Under the pieces are notes generated by a model. That model made no database searches, was not told the DNA's origin, and worked only from the letters and a program-made list of their open reading frames with translations. 64,000 bases of DNA from Planctomycetota bacterium (GTDB lineage Bacteria; Planctomycetota; J058): positions 1 to 64,000 of the forward strand of contig RFHU01000405.1 of NCBI GenBank assembly GCA_003695705.1, read 5' to 3'. The position numbers and the translations under genes were made by a program. Each line of letters begins with the position of its first letter. The first letter of the stretch is position 1. Positions 45,572 through 53,209 of the stretch are shown here, piece after piece.

Positions 45572-46884
45572 CCGCCTCCGCGCCACGGTTCGAAACCAGC
45601 GCACGACCGCTCGCAGAGGACCTGGCGACCGCGGGCGGAGACTCGGCCGCGGCCCCCGCACTGCCCGCACACGAGCGCCTTCGCGTGGCGCGGGTCATCG
45701 CCCGCTTGAACATCGGCGGTCCCGCCCGACACTGCGCCCTCCTCGGCAACGGTTTCGCTCGCCGGGGCGCCGAGACCGTGCTCTACACGGGCAGGCCGGG
45801 GCCGGGAGAGCGCGAGCTCCCCGTTGCGCCCAAGGCGGGCTTCCGCATCGAGCGGGTCCCCGGCCTCGGTCCGGCCCCCGCCCCCTTCGACGATCTGCGC
45901 GCCCTCCTCCACCTGGCGCGCGCCTTCCGCCGCCAACGGCCGCACGTCGTCCACACCCACACCGCCAAGGCCGGAGCTCTCGGTCGCCTCGCCGCTCGTC
46001 TGGCCGGCGTGCCCGTGGTCCTGCACACCTTCCACGGGCACGTCCTCGAGGGCTACTTCGGGCCCTTGGCCAGCGCAGCCGCACGCGCTGCGGAGCGTGC
46101 GCTGGCCCGTACCAGCCAGCGGCTGCTGACCCTCTCCCCGCGCCTGCGCGACGAACTCGTCCTGCGCTTGCGCGTGGCACCCCCCGAGCGCTTCGAGGTC
46201 GTGCCCCTCGGTCGCGAACTCGACGAACTCCGCGCCCTCGACCGCAGGCCGGCCGCGGCGCCCCTGCGCGCGGCGCTCGGCCTCCCCCCCCACGCCTTCG
46301 TCGTGGGCTACGTCGGTCGCCTGGCCCCCGTAAAGCGCGTCCCCCTCTTGGTGGAGGCCTTCGCGCGCCTCGCGGCGCGCCGGCCCGAGGCGCACTTGCT
46401 CGTGGTGGGCGACGGCGGGGAGCGCGCCCGTGTCGAGGCCGCCGTCGACGCCCACGGCCTGCGCGGTCGCGTCCTGCTCCTCGGCTGGCGCGAAGACCTC
46501 CCCGCGGTGTACCGGGCCATCGACGTCCTGGCCTTGGCCAGCCGCAACGAGGGGACGCCTCTCTCGGTCATCGAGGCCTTCGCCGCGGGCGTGCCCGCGG
46601 TCGCACCCCGCGTTGGGGGGCTGGCGGACATGTTCTCCGCGCAGGCGCCGAGCGGCCTCGACCTCCCGGCGCCGGTCGAGGCTTGCGCCGAAGGGGCCCT
46701 CGTGCCGGAGGGCGACGTCTCCGCCTTGGCCCTCGCCTTGGAAGGCCTGGCCGGGTCTCCCGGCGCGCTCGCCGCTTGCGGGGAAGCCGCCCGCCGTGCC
46801 AGTGGGCGCTGGAGCGCCGAGCGCCTCCTCGACGCCCTCTGGGCCCTCTACCACCGCCTGCTGGCCGAGGTCGGGTCGCGATGA
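45568..46884 (+). CDS. Glycosyltransferase family 4
   Basis: The 438 residues have the GT-B fold. The N-terminal acceptor domain contains [20 protein letters not shown] and [20 protein letters not shown]. The C-terminal donor domain contains [19 protein letters not shown] and the GT4 signature [16 protein letters not shown], which supplies the nucleotide-sugar glutamates. GT4 enzymes are usually retaining and build surface polysaccharides. The GTG at 45,568 overlaps the kinase stop by four bases, and the stop overlaps the next gene by four bases. The sugar donor cannot be read from sequence. Confidence 0.9.
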   Translation: MTASAPRFETSARPLAEDLATAGGDSAAAPALPAHERLRVARVIARLNIGGPARHCALLGNGFARRGAETVLYTGRPGPGERELPVAPKAGFRIERVPGLGPAPAPFDDLRALLHLARAFRRQRPHVVHTHTAKAGALGRLAARLAGVPVVLHTFHGHVLEGYFGPLASAAARAAERALARTSQRLLTLSPRLRDELVLRLRVAPPERFEVVPLGRELDELRALDRRPAAAPLRAALGLPPHAFVVGYVGRLAPVKRVPLLVEAFARLAARRPEAHLLVVGDGGERARVEAAVDAHGLRGRVLLLGWREDLPAVYRAIDVLALASRNEGTPLSVIEAFAAGVPAVAPRVGGLADMFSAQAPSGLDLPAPVEACAEGALVPEGDVSALALALEGLAGSPGALAACGEAARRASGRWSAERLLDALWALYHRLLAEVGSR

Positions 46885-48629
46885 ACGGACTGCCGCCGGG
46901 GGTCCGCGCCGAGCACGTGCTCGCCTTCGTAGCCGCCCTCGTCGCCTGCGCAGGCGGCGCCCACCTGGCTGCCGGTGCCGCGCGCCGCCTGGGCTTCGTC
47001 GCCACGCCGCGCGCCGACCGCTGGAGCCGAGGCGCGGTCCCCCTCGGCGGGGGGGTGGCCGTGGTCGCCGTCCTGTCCGGAGGCCTGTGGTTCGGGTCGC
47101 CCGATCTCTTGGTGGCGGTGGCCGCCGTCTTCCTCCTGGGCCTCGTGGATGACCTGCGCGGGGTGTCTCCGCCCGCCAAGCTCGTGGTGCAGACCTTGGC
47201 CGCGTGCTGGATGGTCGCCGCTCCGCTGACCGACGGCGGGCCCAGCCTCTTGTTCCGGGCTCCGAACGCCCTCGCGCTCCCGCTGACCATCGTGTGGTAC
47301 GTGGGCGTCTGCAACGCGGTGAACCTACTCGACAACATGGACGGCAGCGCCGCGGGCGTGGTGGCGGTCGCGACGGCCTTCGTCTACGTGCTGGCGGTGG
47401 GGGGGCTTTCGCCCGACCCCCGCCTGGCCACCGCGGCGGCGGTCCTCGCCGGCGCCTGCCTCGGCTTCCTCAGCGCCAACTTTCCCCCCGCCCGCGTGTT
47501 CCTCGGCGACGCCGGGAGCCTGCCCCTCGGCTTCGCCCTCGCCGGCCTCGCCATCTCCCTCCCCCGCGGAGGAGGCGGCCTGCGGGAACTGGCCATTCCG
47601 GCCTTCCTCCTCGGAACCCCCATCTTCGACACGGCCTTGGTCTGGTTCGGACGGCGCGCTGCCCGCCGCCCCTTCCTCGCGGGAGGTACCGACCACACGA
47701 CCCACCGCCTCGTCGCCCTCGGACTCTCCGAGCGCCGCACCTTGGTGGTCCTCTACGGCGCAACGGCGGCCCTGGGCGGCGTCGCCCTGGCCATCGCCCG
47801 GGGCGGCCTCGGCACGGCGGTCATCACGGCCCTTGCCGGCGGCGCTGCCCTCGTCCTGGGAGGGCTCCTCTTGGGGGAGGCCCGCGTCTACCCCGCTGCG
47901 CAGGACTCGCTCTCCGCTCGCTCGGCCGGGCGCTGGCGCCCCCTCCTCTACTCCGTCGAATTGCTCGTCGACGTCGGCCTCCTCAGCGCCGCATGGCTGG
48001 GCGCCTACGCCCTCCGCTTCGACGGGGAGGACCTCGCCTTCTACCTGCGCGCGAGCGCGCTCCCCGCCCTGCCGGTGGTCATCGGCGCCAAGGTCCTCTC
48101 GCTGTTCGCCTTCCGCCTCTACCGCGGCGTGTGGAAGAACATCGCCGGGCGGGACCTCTTCGCCATCGGCAAGGCGGTCAGCCTGGCCAGTCTCATCATC
48201 GTGGTCGCCGCCACGGGCTTGCAGCGCTTCGAACACTACTCCCGCGGCGTCGTGGTCATCGACTGGCTGCTCTCCCTGGGGGCCGTCGCCTTCAGCCGTT
48301 CGGCGCTCCGCCTCGGTCGGGACGCCCTGTCCGGCCTCGCCGACCGCCCCCGGCGGGCGGTCCTGCTCGGCCCCAGAGGGCTCCTTCCCCTCCTCGAGCG
48401 CGACCTCGATGGCCTCGAGCTCGTCGGAACCATCGGGGGGAGCGGCTTCGAGGGCGCCGACTCCTCGGAGTCGCCCGACCTCGCGGACGGGGCCGGACTG
48501 GTCGAGCAGGCCCGCGCCGCCGAGGCGGAGGTGGTCCTCGTGGGCCTGCCCCTCGCTCCGAACGACCCGCGCCTCGGGGCCCTGGGGCGGGCCTTCGAGC
48601 TGCGCTGGGTGCGGGCGAGCACCCACTGA
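46881..48629 (+). CDS. WecA-like sugar-1-phosphate transferase fused to a CapD-like membrane domain
   Basis: The 582 residues start with a polyprenyl-phosphate N-acetylhexosamine-1-phosphate transferase domain (about 1-335). Its motifs are DD at 90-91, NLLDNMDG (148-155), FLGDAGS (207-213) and HTTHR (272-276). A second domain (about 350-475) has four membrane helices (YSVELLVDVGLLSAAWLGAY, LFAFRLYRGVWKN), as in the N-terminus of CapD/WbpM-type epimerases. A short Rossmann-like remnant follows without the epimerase catalytic domain. It probably starts undecaprenyl-linked glycan assembly. The fusion is unusual. The ATGA overlap couples it to the GT4 gene. Confidence 0.85.
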   Translation: MNGLPPGVRAEHVLAFVAALVACAGGAHLAAGAARRLGFVATPRADRWSRGAVPLGGGVAVVAVLSGGLWFGSPDLLVAVAAVFLLGLVDDLRGVSPPAKLVVQTLAACWMVAAPLTDGGPSLLFRAPNALALPLTIVWYVGVCNAVNLLDNMDGSAAGVVAVATAFVYVLAVGGLSPDPRLATAAAVLAGACLGFLSANFPPARVFLGDAGSLPLGFALAGLAISLPRGGGGLRELAIPAFLLGTPIFDTALVWFGRRAARRPFLAGGTDHTTHRLVALGLSERRTLVVLYGATAALGGVALAIARGGLGTAVITALAGGAALVLGGLLLGEARVYPAAQDSLSARSAGRWRPLLYSVELLVDVGLLSAAWLGAYALRFDGEDLAFYLRASALPALPVVIGAKVLSLFAFRLYRGVWKNIAGRDLFAIGKAVSLASLIIVVAATGLQRFEHYSRGVVVIDWLLSLGAVAFSRSALRLGRDALSGLADRPRRAVLLGPRGLLPLLERDLDGLELVGTIGGSGFEGADSSESPDLADGAGLVEQARAAEAEVVLVGLPLAPNDPRLGALGRAFELRWVRASTH

Positions 48630-48719
48630 CGAGGCAACCCATGCTGGTCCAGGCGGTTAGGAAACCGCAATCCCTCCTCTGGGCTCGCGCGTAGCAAGGG
48701 GCAGGGGAAGACGCAGCGC

Positions 48720-49292
48720 GTGCCCGCGACCCTGGACGAACGGGAGTTGGTGCGACGAAGCCTCGCGGGAGACCGAGAGGCCTTCCGGATCATCGTGCTC
48801 CGGCACCAGCGCGAGCTGGCGAACACCATCTACCGCCTGACCGGGGACCGGAGCGCCACCGAGGACCTCGTGCAAGAGACCTTCCTGCGCGCCTACCGCG
48901 CCCTCGACCGCTTCGACCCCCGCTACCGCCTTGCCACGTGGCTGCGGAGCATTGCGCTCAACGTGACCCGCGACCGGGGACGGCGCGAGCGGGTGCGCAG
49001 CGAGCACCTTCCCCGGCTGCAGGCCCGGGCCGCGGCGGAGCGGTGCGAGCCCCCGCCGCCGCCCGAGGCCGCTGCCCGCAAGGAAGTCCTGGGCGCCGTT
49101 CTCGATGCCTTGGCCCACCTCACTCCCGAACAGCGAGAGGCCGTCGTGCTCTCGGTGTTCGACGGCCTCACCCAGCGCGAGGTGGCCGAGGTGCTCGGCG
49201 CGCCGCTCGGCACCGTCAAGACCCGCCTCCGCTCCGCCTACCGCAGACTCCGCGACCTCGTTGCCCCCCTCCGTCCTGGAGGCGCCCCATGA
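48720..49292 (+). CDS. ECF-type RNA polymerase sigma factor
   Basis: The 190 residues have region 2 at about 25-90 (DLVQETFLRAYRALDRFDP, WLRSIALNVTRDRGRR) and region 4 at about 125-180 (LTPEQREAVVLSVFDGLTQREVAEVLGAPLGTVKTRL) with a clear helix-turn-helix. The GTG at 48,720 is preceded by a purine-rich gcaggggaag. The stop overlaps the start of the zinc-binding anti-sigma gene by four bases, a classical pair. Confidence 0.92.
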   Translation: MPATLDERELVRRSLAGDREAFRIIVLRHQRELANTIYRLTGDRSATEDLVQETFLRAYRALDRFDPRYRLATWLRSIALNVTRDRGRRERVRSEHLPRLQARAAAERCEPPPPPEAAARKEVLGAVLDALAHLTPEQREAVVLSVFDGLTQREVAEVLGAPLGTVKTRLRSAYRRLRDLVAPLRPGGAP

Positions 49293-50140
49293 AGACCTGC
49301 GACGACGTCCTCGACCTGCTCCCCGACGCCCTTCCCTTCCTCGGCGCCGACGGTGCCGAGCTGCGCGACCACCTCACGGTGTGCGCCGCCTGCGCCGAGG
49401 CCGCCGAGGCCATGGCCGAGACGGCGGCGCTCCTGCGCGCGCACGCGCCGGTCGCCCCCGAGCTCGGCAAGGGCTTCGCCGACCGGGTCCTCGCCGCCCT
49501 CGGACCGACGCCCGCCCAGCGCCCGCGGCCCGCGGGCGGTTTGCTGCGCGCCGCCGCCGTCGCCCTCGCAGCCTTCGGCCTCGGACTCGTCTTCGGGCGG
49601 GGCTGGGAGGAGGGCTTCCCCCAGGGCCCGCCGGCGCCGACCGCGGCGGGGGCCGCTCCGAGCCTGCCGGCGGCGCCGGCGACCCCGGCCGCCTCCCCCC
49701 CGGCTCCGCGCTCCGTCGGACGGCCGGTCCCGTTGGGCCGGCGCCTCGGCGTCGCCCTCGACGCCGAGGGAGATCCGCTCGGCCACTACGTGCGACAGGC
49801 CGCGCGGGTCCTCGAGGCGCTCGAGCGCCTGGATGGGCGGGACGCCGCCGCCCTCGACGTCGTCGCGCGGCACGTCGAGCAGGCCGGCCTCCTCGACGCC
49901 GGCGAGCGCCTCCTGCTCCTCCTTCGCGAGGAGCCGGGCTCGGAGCTGGCCCGCGGTCTTGCTCCCTTGGTCGCCGGCACCCAGCTCGTGCTGCGGAAGG
50001 TCCGCCACGCTCGCGACGACGACGACCCGCGGCGTGCTCTGTGGACCCTTCGCCAGGAGGTCGAGCAGACGCAACTCCTCGAAACCTGCAAAGCGGTCTT
50101 GGCCCTGCGCCGCCGAGCCCTTTCCCGCGAGCCCCTCTGA
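49289..50140 (+). CDS. Zinc-binding anti-sigma factor
   Basis: Holds the preceding ECF sigma factor inactive at the membrane. Of 283 residues, the ZAS-type motif is H28-x3-C32-x2-C35 (DHLTVCAAC), with an N-terminal CDDVLDLLPD. A membrane helix at about 89-107 is followed by a Pro/Ala-rich spacer. An outer helical domain (about 165-275) probably senses the stress signal or protects the protein from cleavage. The sequence gives no indication of the signal. Confidence 0.85.
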   Translation: MKTCDDVLDLLPDALPFLGADGAELRDHLTVCAACAEAAEAMAETAALLRAHAPVAPELGKGFADRVLAALGPTPAQRPRPAGGLLRAAAVALAAFGLGLVFGRGWEEGFPQGPPAPTAAGAAPSLPAAPATPAASPPAPRSVGRPVPLGRRLGVALDAEGDPLGHYVRQAARVLEALERLDGRDAAALDVVARHVEQAGLLDAGERLLLLLREEPGSELARGLAPLVAGTQLVLRKVRHARDDDDPRRALWTLRQEVEQTQLLETCKAVLALRRRALSREPL

Positions 50141-50268
50141 ATGAGCCGGAACCGTCTCGCAGCCCTTGCCCAACCACCGACGGCTTGCGCGGACCGCTCG
50201 GGCGGCGCGCGGACTCGTGGGCCGTCGACCGCCCAGGACCTCCCTCGAACCCGCCCGGAGAGTGACTC

Positions 50269-52197
50269 GTGATGCGCATCGAAACCGCCTGCGCTCTGGC
50301 CGTCGCGGCCTTGGCCCTTTCCCCGTCTGCCTCAGCTCAGGAGGCGGCTCCGCCCGCTCCGGAGGAGGTCCCTGCGGACCTTGCCCTCTACACCGAGGCC
50401 TCGTTGCGGATGCACCGCGGGGAGCACGAGGCCGCCCTGGCCAAGTTGGACGCACTCCTCCGCCAGCATGCGGAGAGTCCCCTACGTGTGCCGGCCCGCT
50501 TCTGGCGCGGACAGTGCCTCGAGAACCTCGGCCGCCTGGCCGCGGCCCGGCGGGCCTACCAGGCCCTCATCGCCGAAGCGCCGCAGAGCGGTTGGGCCGC
50601 GGATGCCCGGCGGCGGCTCGCCGCGCTGGCCGCTCGCGCGCCGCTGGCCGCGGCCCCCGGCGACGCCCGCCGTGTGCTCGTCCTGGCCAACGGCGACCGA
50701 CTCTCCGGGAGAGTTCTCGAAGAAGACGAGGGCGCGTTGCGCCTGCGGGTCGAGGGGGTGGGTCTCCTTCGGATCCCACGGAAGCGCCTGGCCTCGGTCT
50801 ACCTCCTCGAGGACGGTGATGCGGAGCCTGCGGAGGGGACGACGCGGGAGACCGAGCGCAAGGAGACGCGCGTGCGCAAGACGGTCCGGCGCACCAAGGA
50901 CGGCCGCACGCTCGTCACCATCGAGCGCGAGCGCGAAGGAGCCGGCGCCGGCGAACGCGAGGAGCACGTCGAACTCCACTTGCGTGGACTCGACGACCTC
51001 GACGAGTTGCCCGAGGGCTTGCGCCGGCACCTGAAGCTGCGCCTGCGCGGAGGAGACCGCGGCGAGCGAGGGCCCGCCACCGAGGAGGAACTGCGCATCA
51101 TTCTTCGCGGCGATGGGGACGACGACGACGAGGACGTCCTGGCCGACCTCGACGAGTGGGCCGAGCACCCCCGCGAGGGCCGCTGGACGCTGGACGACGA
51201 CGAACGGCTGGGCGGGGCCTTGGGCGGGCTGTGGAAGGACGTGCCGGGGCCGTGGAGTGCCGGGCGTGGCGCGGAAGGGTTCGCGGACTGGACCGAGGCC
51301 CTGTTCCTGGGCGACGAACTCCGCCGCGACCGCATCTTCCTCCGCAACGGCGACAAGCTCTCCGGGCGCGTCCTGGGGGTGGACGAGCGCAGCGTCCGAC
51401 TGAAGACCGACTACGGAGAACTCACCATCGACCGCGCGCAGGTGCGGGGGATCGTCTTCGCCCGCCCGCCCCGGCCCTTTCTGGGTCTCCTCGGCGGCCG
51501 GTCCTCGGAGCGCGGCGTCGTCGTCGAGGGCGTTGCCCCCGGGAGCGGCGCCGAGCGCGCCGGGCTTCGCGCCGGAGACCTTTTGCTCGCCGTCGACGGC
51601 GCTCCGGTGCGCAGCCTCGCCGACGTCGCCGAGCGGCTGGAGGGCAAGCGCCCCGGCGACGTCCTCCGCCTCGAGGTCCAGCGCGGCGAAGAGCGCCTCA
51701 GTTTGCGCGCCCCCCTCGGCGAACGCCCGCGGCGGCGGGCGGCCATCCTCCGCCGCTGGGAGCGCCGCGGGGCCCGCGGCTCGGCCGACGGAGACCGGGG
51801 CGACGCTCCCCGCGATCGCGTGTCGGGGAGGCCATTCTTGGGCGTCGTCTGCGAAGAGGGCAAGGGAGGCGTGCGCATCGCTCGCGTCCTCCCCGGGAGT
51901 GCCCTCGCCGGCATCGCTCGGCCCGGCGACCGAATCCTCTCCTTCGACGGGCACCCGGTCGAAGACACCGCCGCCCTGAGGGCCCGGGTCGGCCGAACCC
52001 GTCCCGGGCAGCAAGTCCGCATTCGCCTGCGGCGCGGCGAGGGGAAGGTCCTCGACGTCACGGTTGCCATGGGCGCTCGGCCCGCTCGGCCCGCTCCGCC
52101 CGCTCCGCCCGCTCCGCCCGCTCCGCCCGCTCCGCCCGCTCCGCCCGCTCCGCCCGCTCCGCCCGCTCCGCCGGAGCGGAGTCCGCGACAGTACTGA
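50269..52197 (+). CDS. Exported TPR / double-PDZ protein with a Pro/Ala repeat tail
   Basis: The 642 residues begin with a signal peptide (about 1-23, ASAQE) and a TPR-like region (about 35-130). A beta module with NGDRLSGRVL at about 145-180 occurs again at about 364-400 (NGDKLSGRVL). Between them lies a highly charged Glu/Arg/Asp-rich stretch. Two PDZ domains follow at about 405-490 and 520-605 (PFLGLLGG, PFLGVVCE), without any protease domain. The last 35 residues are about nine Ala-Pro-Pro repeats. GTG-ATG at 50,269-50,274 gives two candidate starts. It follows the sigma/anti-sigma pair by 128 bases and may belong to the same regulon. Confidence 0.82.
   Translation: MMRIETACALAVAALALSPSASAQEAAPPAPEEVPADLALYTEASLRMHRGEHEAALAKLDALLRQHAESPLRVPARFWRGQCLENLGRLAAARRAYQALIAEAPQSGWAADARRRLAALAARAPLAAAPGDARRVLVLANGDRLSGRVLEEDEGALRLRVEGVGLLRIPRKRLASVYLLEDGDAEPAEGTTRETERKETRVRKTVRRTKDGRTLVTIEREREGAGAGEREEHVELHLRGLDDLDELPEGLRRHLKLRLRGGDRGERGPATEEELRIILRGDGDDDDEDVLADLDEWAEHPREGRWTLDDDERLGGALGGLWKDVPGPWSAGRGAEGFADWTEALFLGDELRRDRIFLRNGDKLSGRVLGVDERSVRLKTDYGELTIDRAQVRGIVFARPPRPFLGLLGGRSSERGVVVEGVAPGSGAERAGLRAGDLLLAVDGAPVRSLADVAERLEGKRPGDVLRLEVQRGEERLSLRAPLGERPRRRAAILRRWERRGARGSADGDRGDAPRDRVSGRPFLGVVCEEGKGGVRIARVLPGSALAGIARPGDRILSFDGHPVEDTAALRARVGRTRPGQQVRIRLRRGEGKVLDVTVAMGARPARPAPPAPPAPPAPPAPPAPPAPPAPPAPPERSPRQY
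52091..52172 (+). repeat. Nine-base tandem repeat encoding Ala-Pro-Pro
   Basis: About nine near-perfect copies of cgctccgcc run in frame at the 3' end of the TPR-PDZ gene and give a Pro/Ala tail. The exact copy number is likely to vary between isolates or with assembly. Confidence 0.92.
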
Positions 52198-52293
52198 GTT
52201 CCCACGGCGCTCGGTCCCCACGCCGTGCCCGGAGCCGCCCGTCCGCGCCGCGGTCGCCCCCGCGCCCGGGCGGGCGGGGTAGGATCCACGCCA

Positions 52294-53193
52294 GTGAGTG
52301 AGTCCTCTGCGCACGACGTGAGTCACGCCCTCCTCGCGCACGCCGCCGCGCTGGCCAGCGAAGTCGAGGCCTCGGCCGTCTTCGTCTACGCCGACGCGCT
52401 TTCGGGCGACGAGCTGCCGGGGGGCCTCGCCGAGCGCATGCTCGCGGTCGTCCGCAGCGACGAACAAGAGAAGGAGGCCCAGGAGCGAGGTCTGCGGACG
52501 ATCCGCGTCCCCAGCCAGCTCTTGACCCGCATGGGGCAGGTCAAAGTCGCCGTGCTCATTGCCCTCGCCCGCGGGCTCCTCCGCCCCGGCGACCGCATCG
52601 TGTGCCTGGCAGGCATCGCCAATTCGGGCAACCTCGACATGCTCTTGGTGACCGACGTCGGCAAGGAATTCGAGGTCTTCCTGGCCCCCAGCGCGGGGGA
52701 GGCCATCGTGCCCTACCTCCACCCCGAGGTCCTCAGCCGGGTCCTCGAGATCGCCGTGGCGTTGGGGAGCGAGGGGCGGGAAGGGAAGCCCGTCGGGACC
52801 CTCTTCGTCGTGGGCGACACCGAGAAGGTGCTCCCGCTGACGCATCAAATGATCCTCAACCCCTTCCACGGCTACCGCGAGGAGGAGCGGAACATCCTCG
52901 ACCACCGCCTGGAGGAGACGGTCAAAGAGCTGGCGACCGTGGATGGAGCCTTCATCATTCGCGGCGATGGGGTCATCCACTCGGCGGGAACCTACCTCAA
53001 GACCTCTGCCTTCCCCGAAGAGGGCCTTCCGCCAGGCCTGGGTGCGCGGCATCAGGCCGCGGCGGGCATCAGCTTCGTCACCGACTGCATCGCCGTTGCG
53101 GTCAGCCAGTCCACCGGAACCGTGACCGTCTTCCGCAACGGGAAGATCGTCACGGCCCTGGAGAAGCCGCCCTCGGCGGGCGCCCCGCGCTGA
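52294..53193 (+). CDS. DacZ-like diadenylate cyclase (c-di-AMP synthase)
   Basis: Of 299 residues, the N-terminal 135 resemble the pyruvate-kinase C-terminal alpha/beta fold (ASAVFVYADALSGDELPGGL, GDRIVCLAGI). The DAC catalytic domain occupies about 140-295, with DGA (217-219 in VDGAFIIRGDG) and GARHQAAAGIS (250-260). This layout is that of archaeal DacZ rather than DisA or CdaA. The usual RHR catalytic triplet reads RHQ here, so activity is not certain. I chose the GTG at 52,294 with gggtagga upstream. It converges on the HD/methyltransferase fusion gene only 16 bases away. Confidence 0.84.
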   Translation: MSESSAHDVSHALLAHAAALASEVEASAVFVYADALSGDELPGGLAERMLAVVRSDEQEKEAQERGLRTIRVPSQLLTRMGQVKVAVLIALARGLLRPGDRIVCLAGIANSGNLDMLLVTDVGKEFEVFLAPSAGEAIVPYLHPEVLSRVLEIAVALGSEGREGKPVGTLFVVGDTEKVLPLTHQMILNPFHGYREEERNILDHRLEETVKELATVDGAFIIRGDGVIHSAGTYLKTSAFPEEGLPPGLGARHQAAAGISFVTDCIAVAVSQSTGTVTVFRNGKIVTALEKPPSAGAPR

Positions 53194-53209
53194 AACCGCC
53201 CGACGCGAC

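Noticed and set aside
52091-52172. Short regular repeats as a possible CRISPR array
   Set aside because: The units are nine bases, contiguous, in frame and without spacers; they encode a Pro/Ala protein tail.
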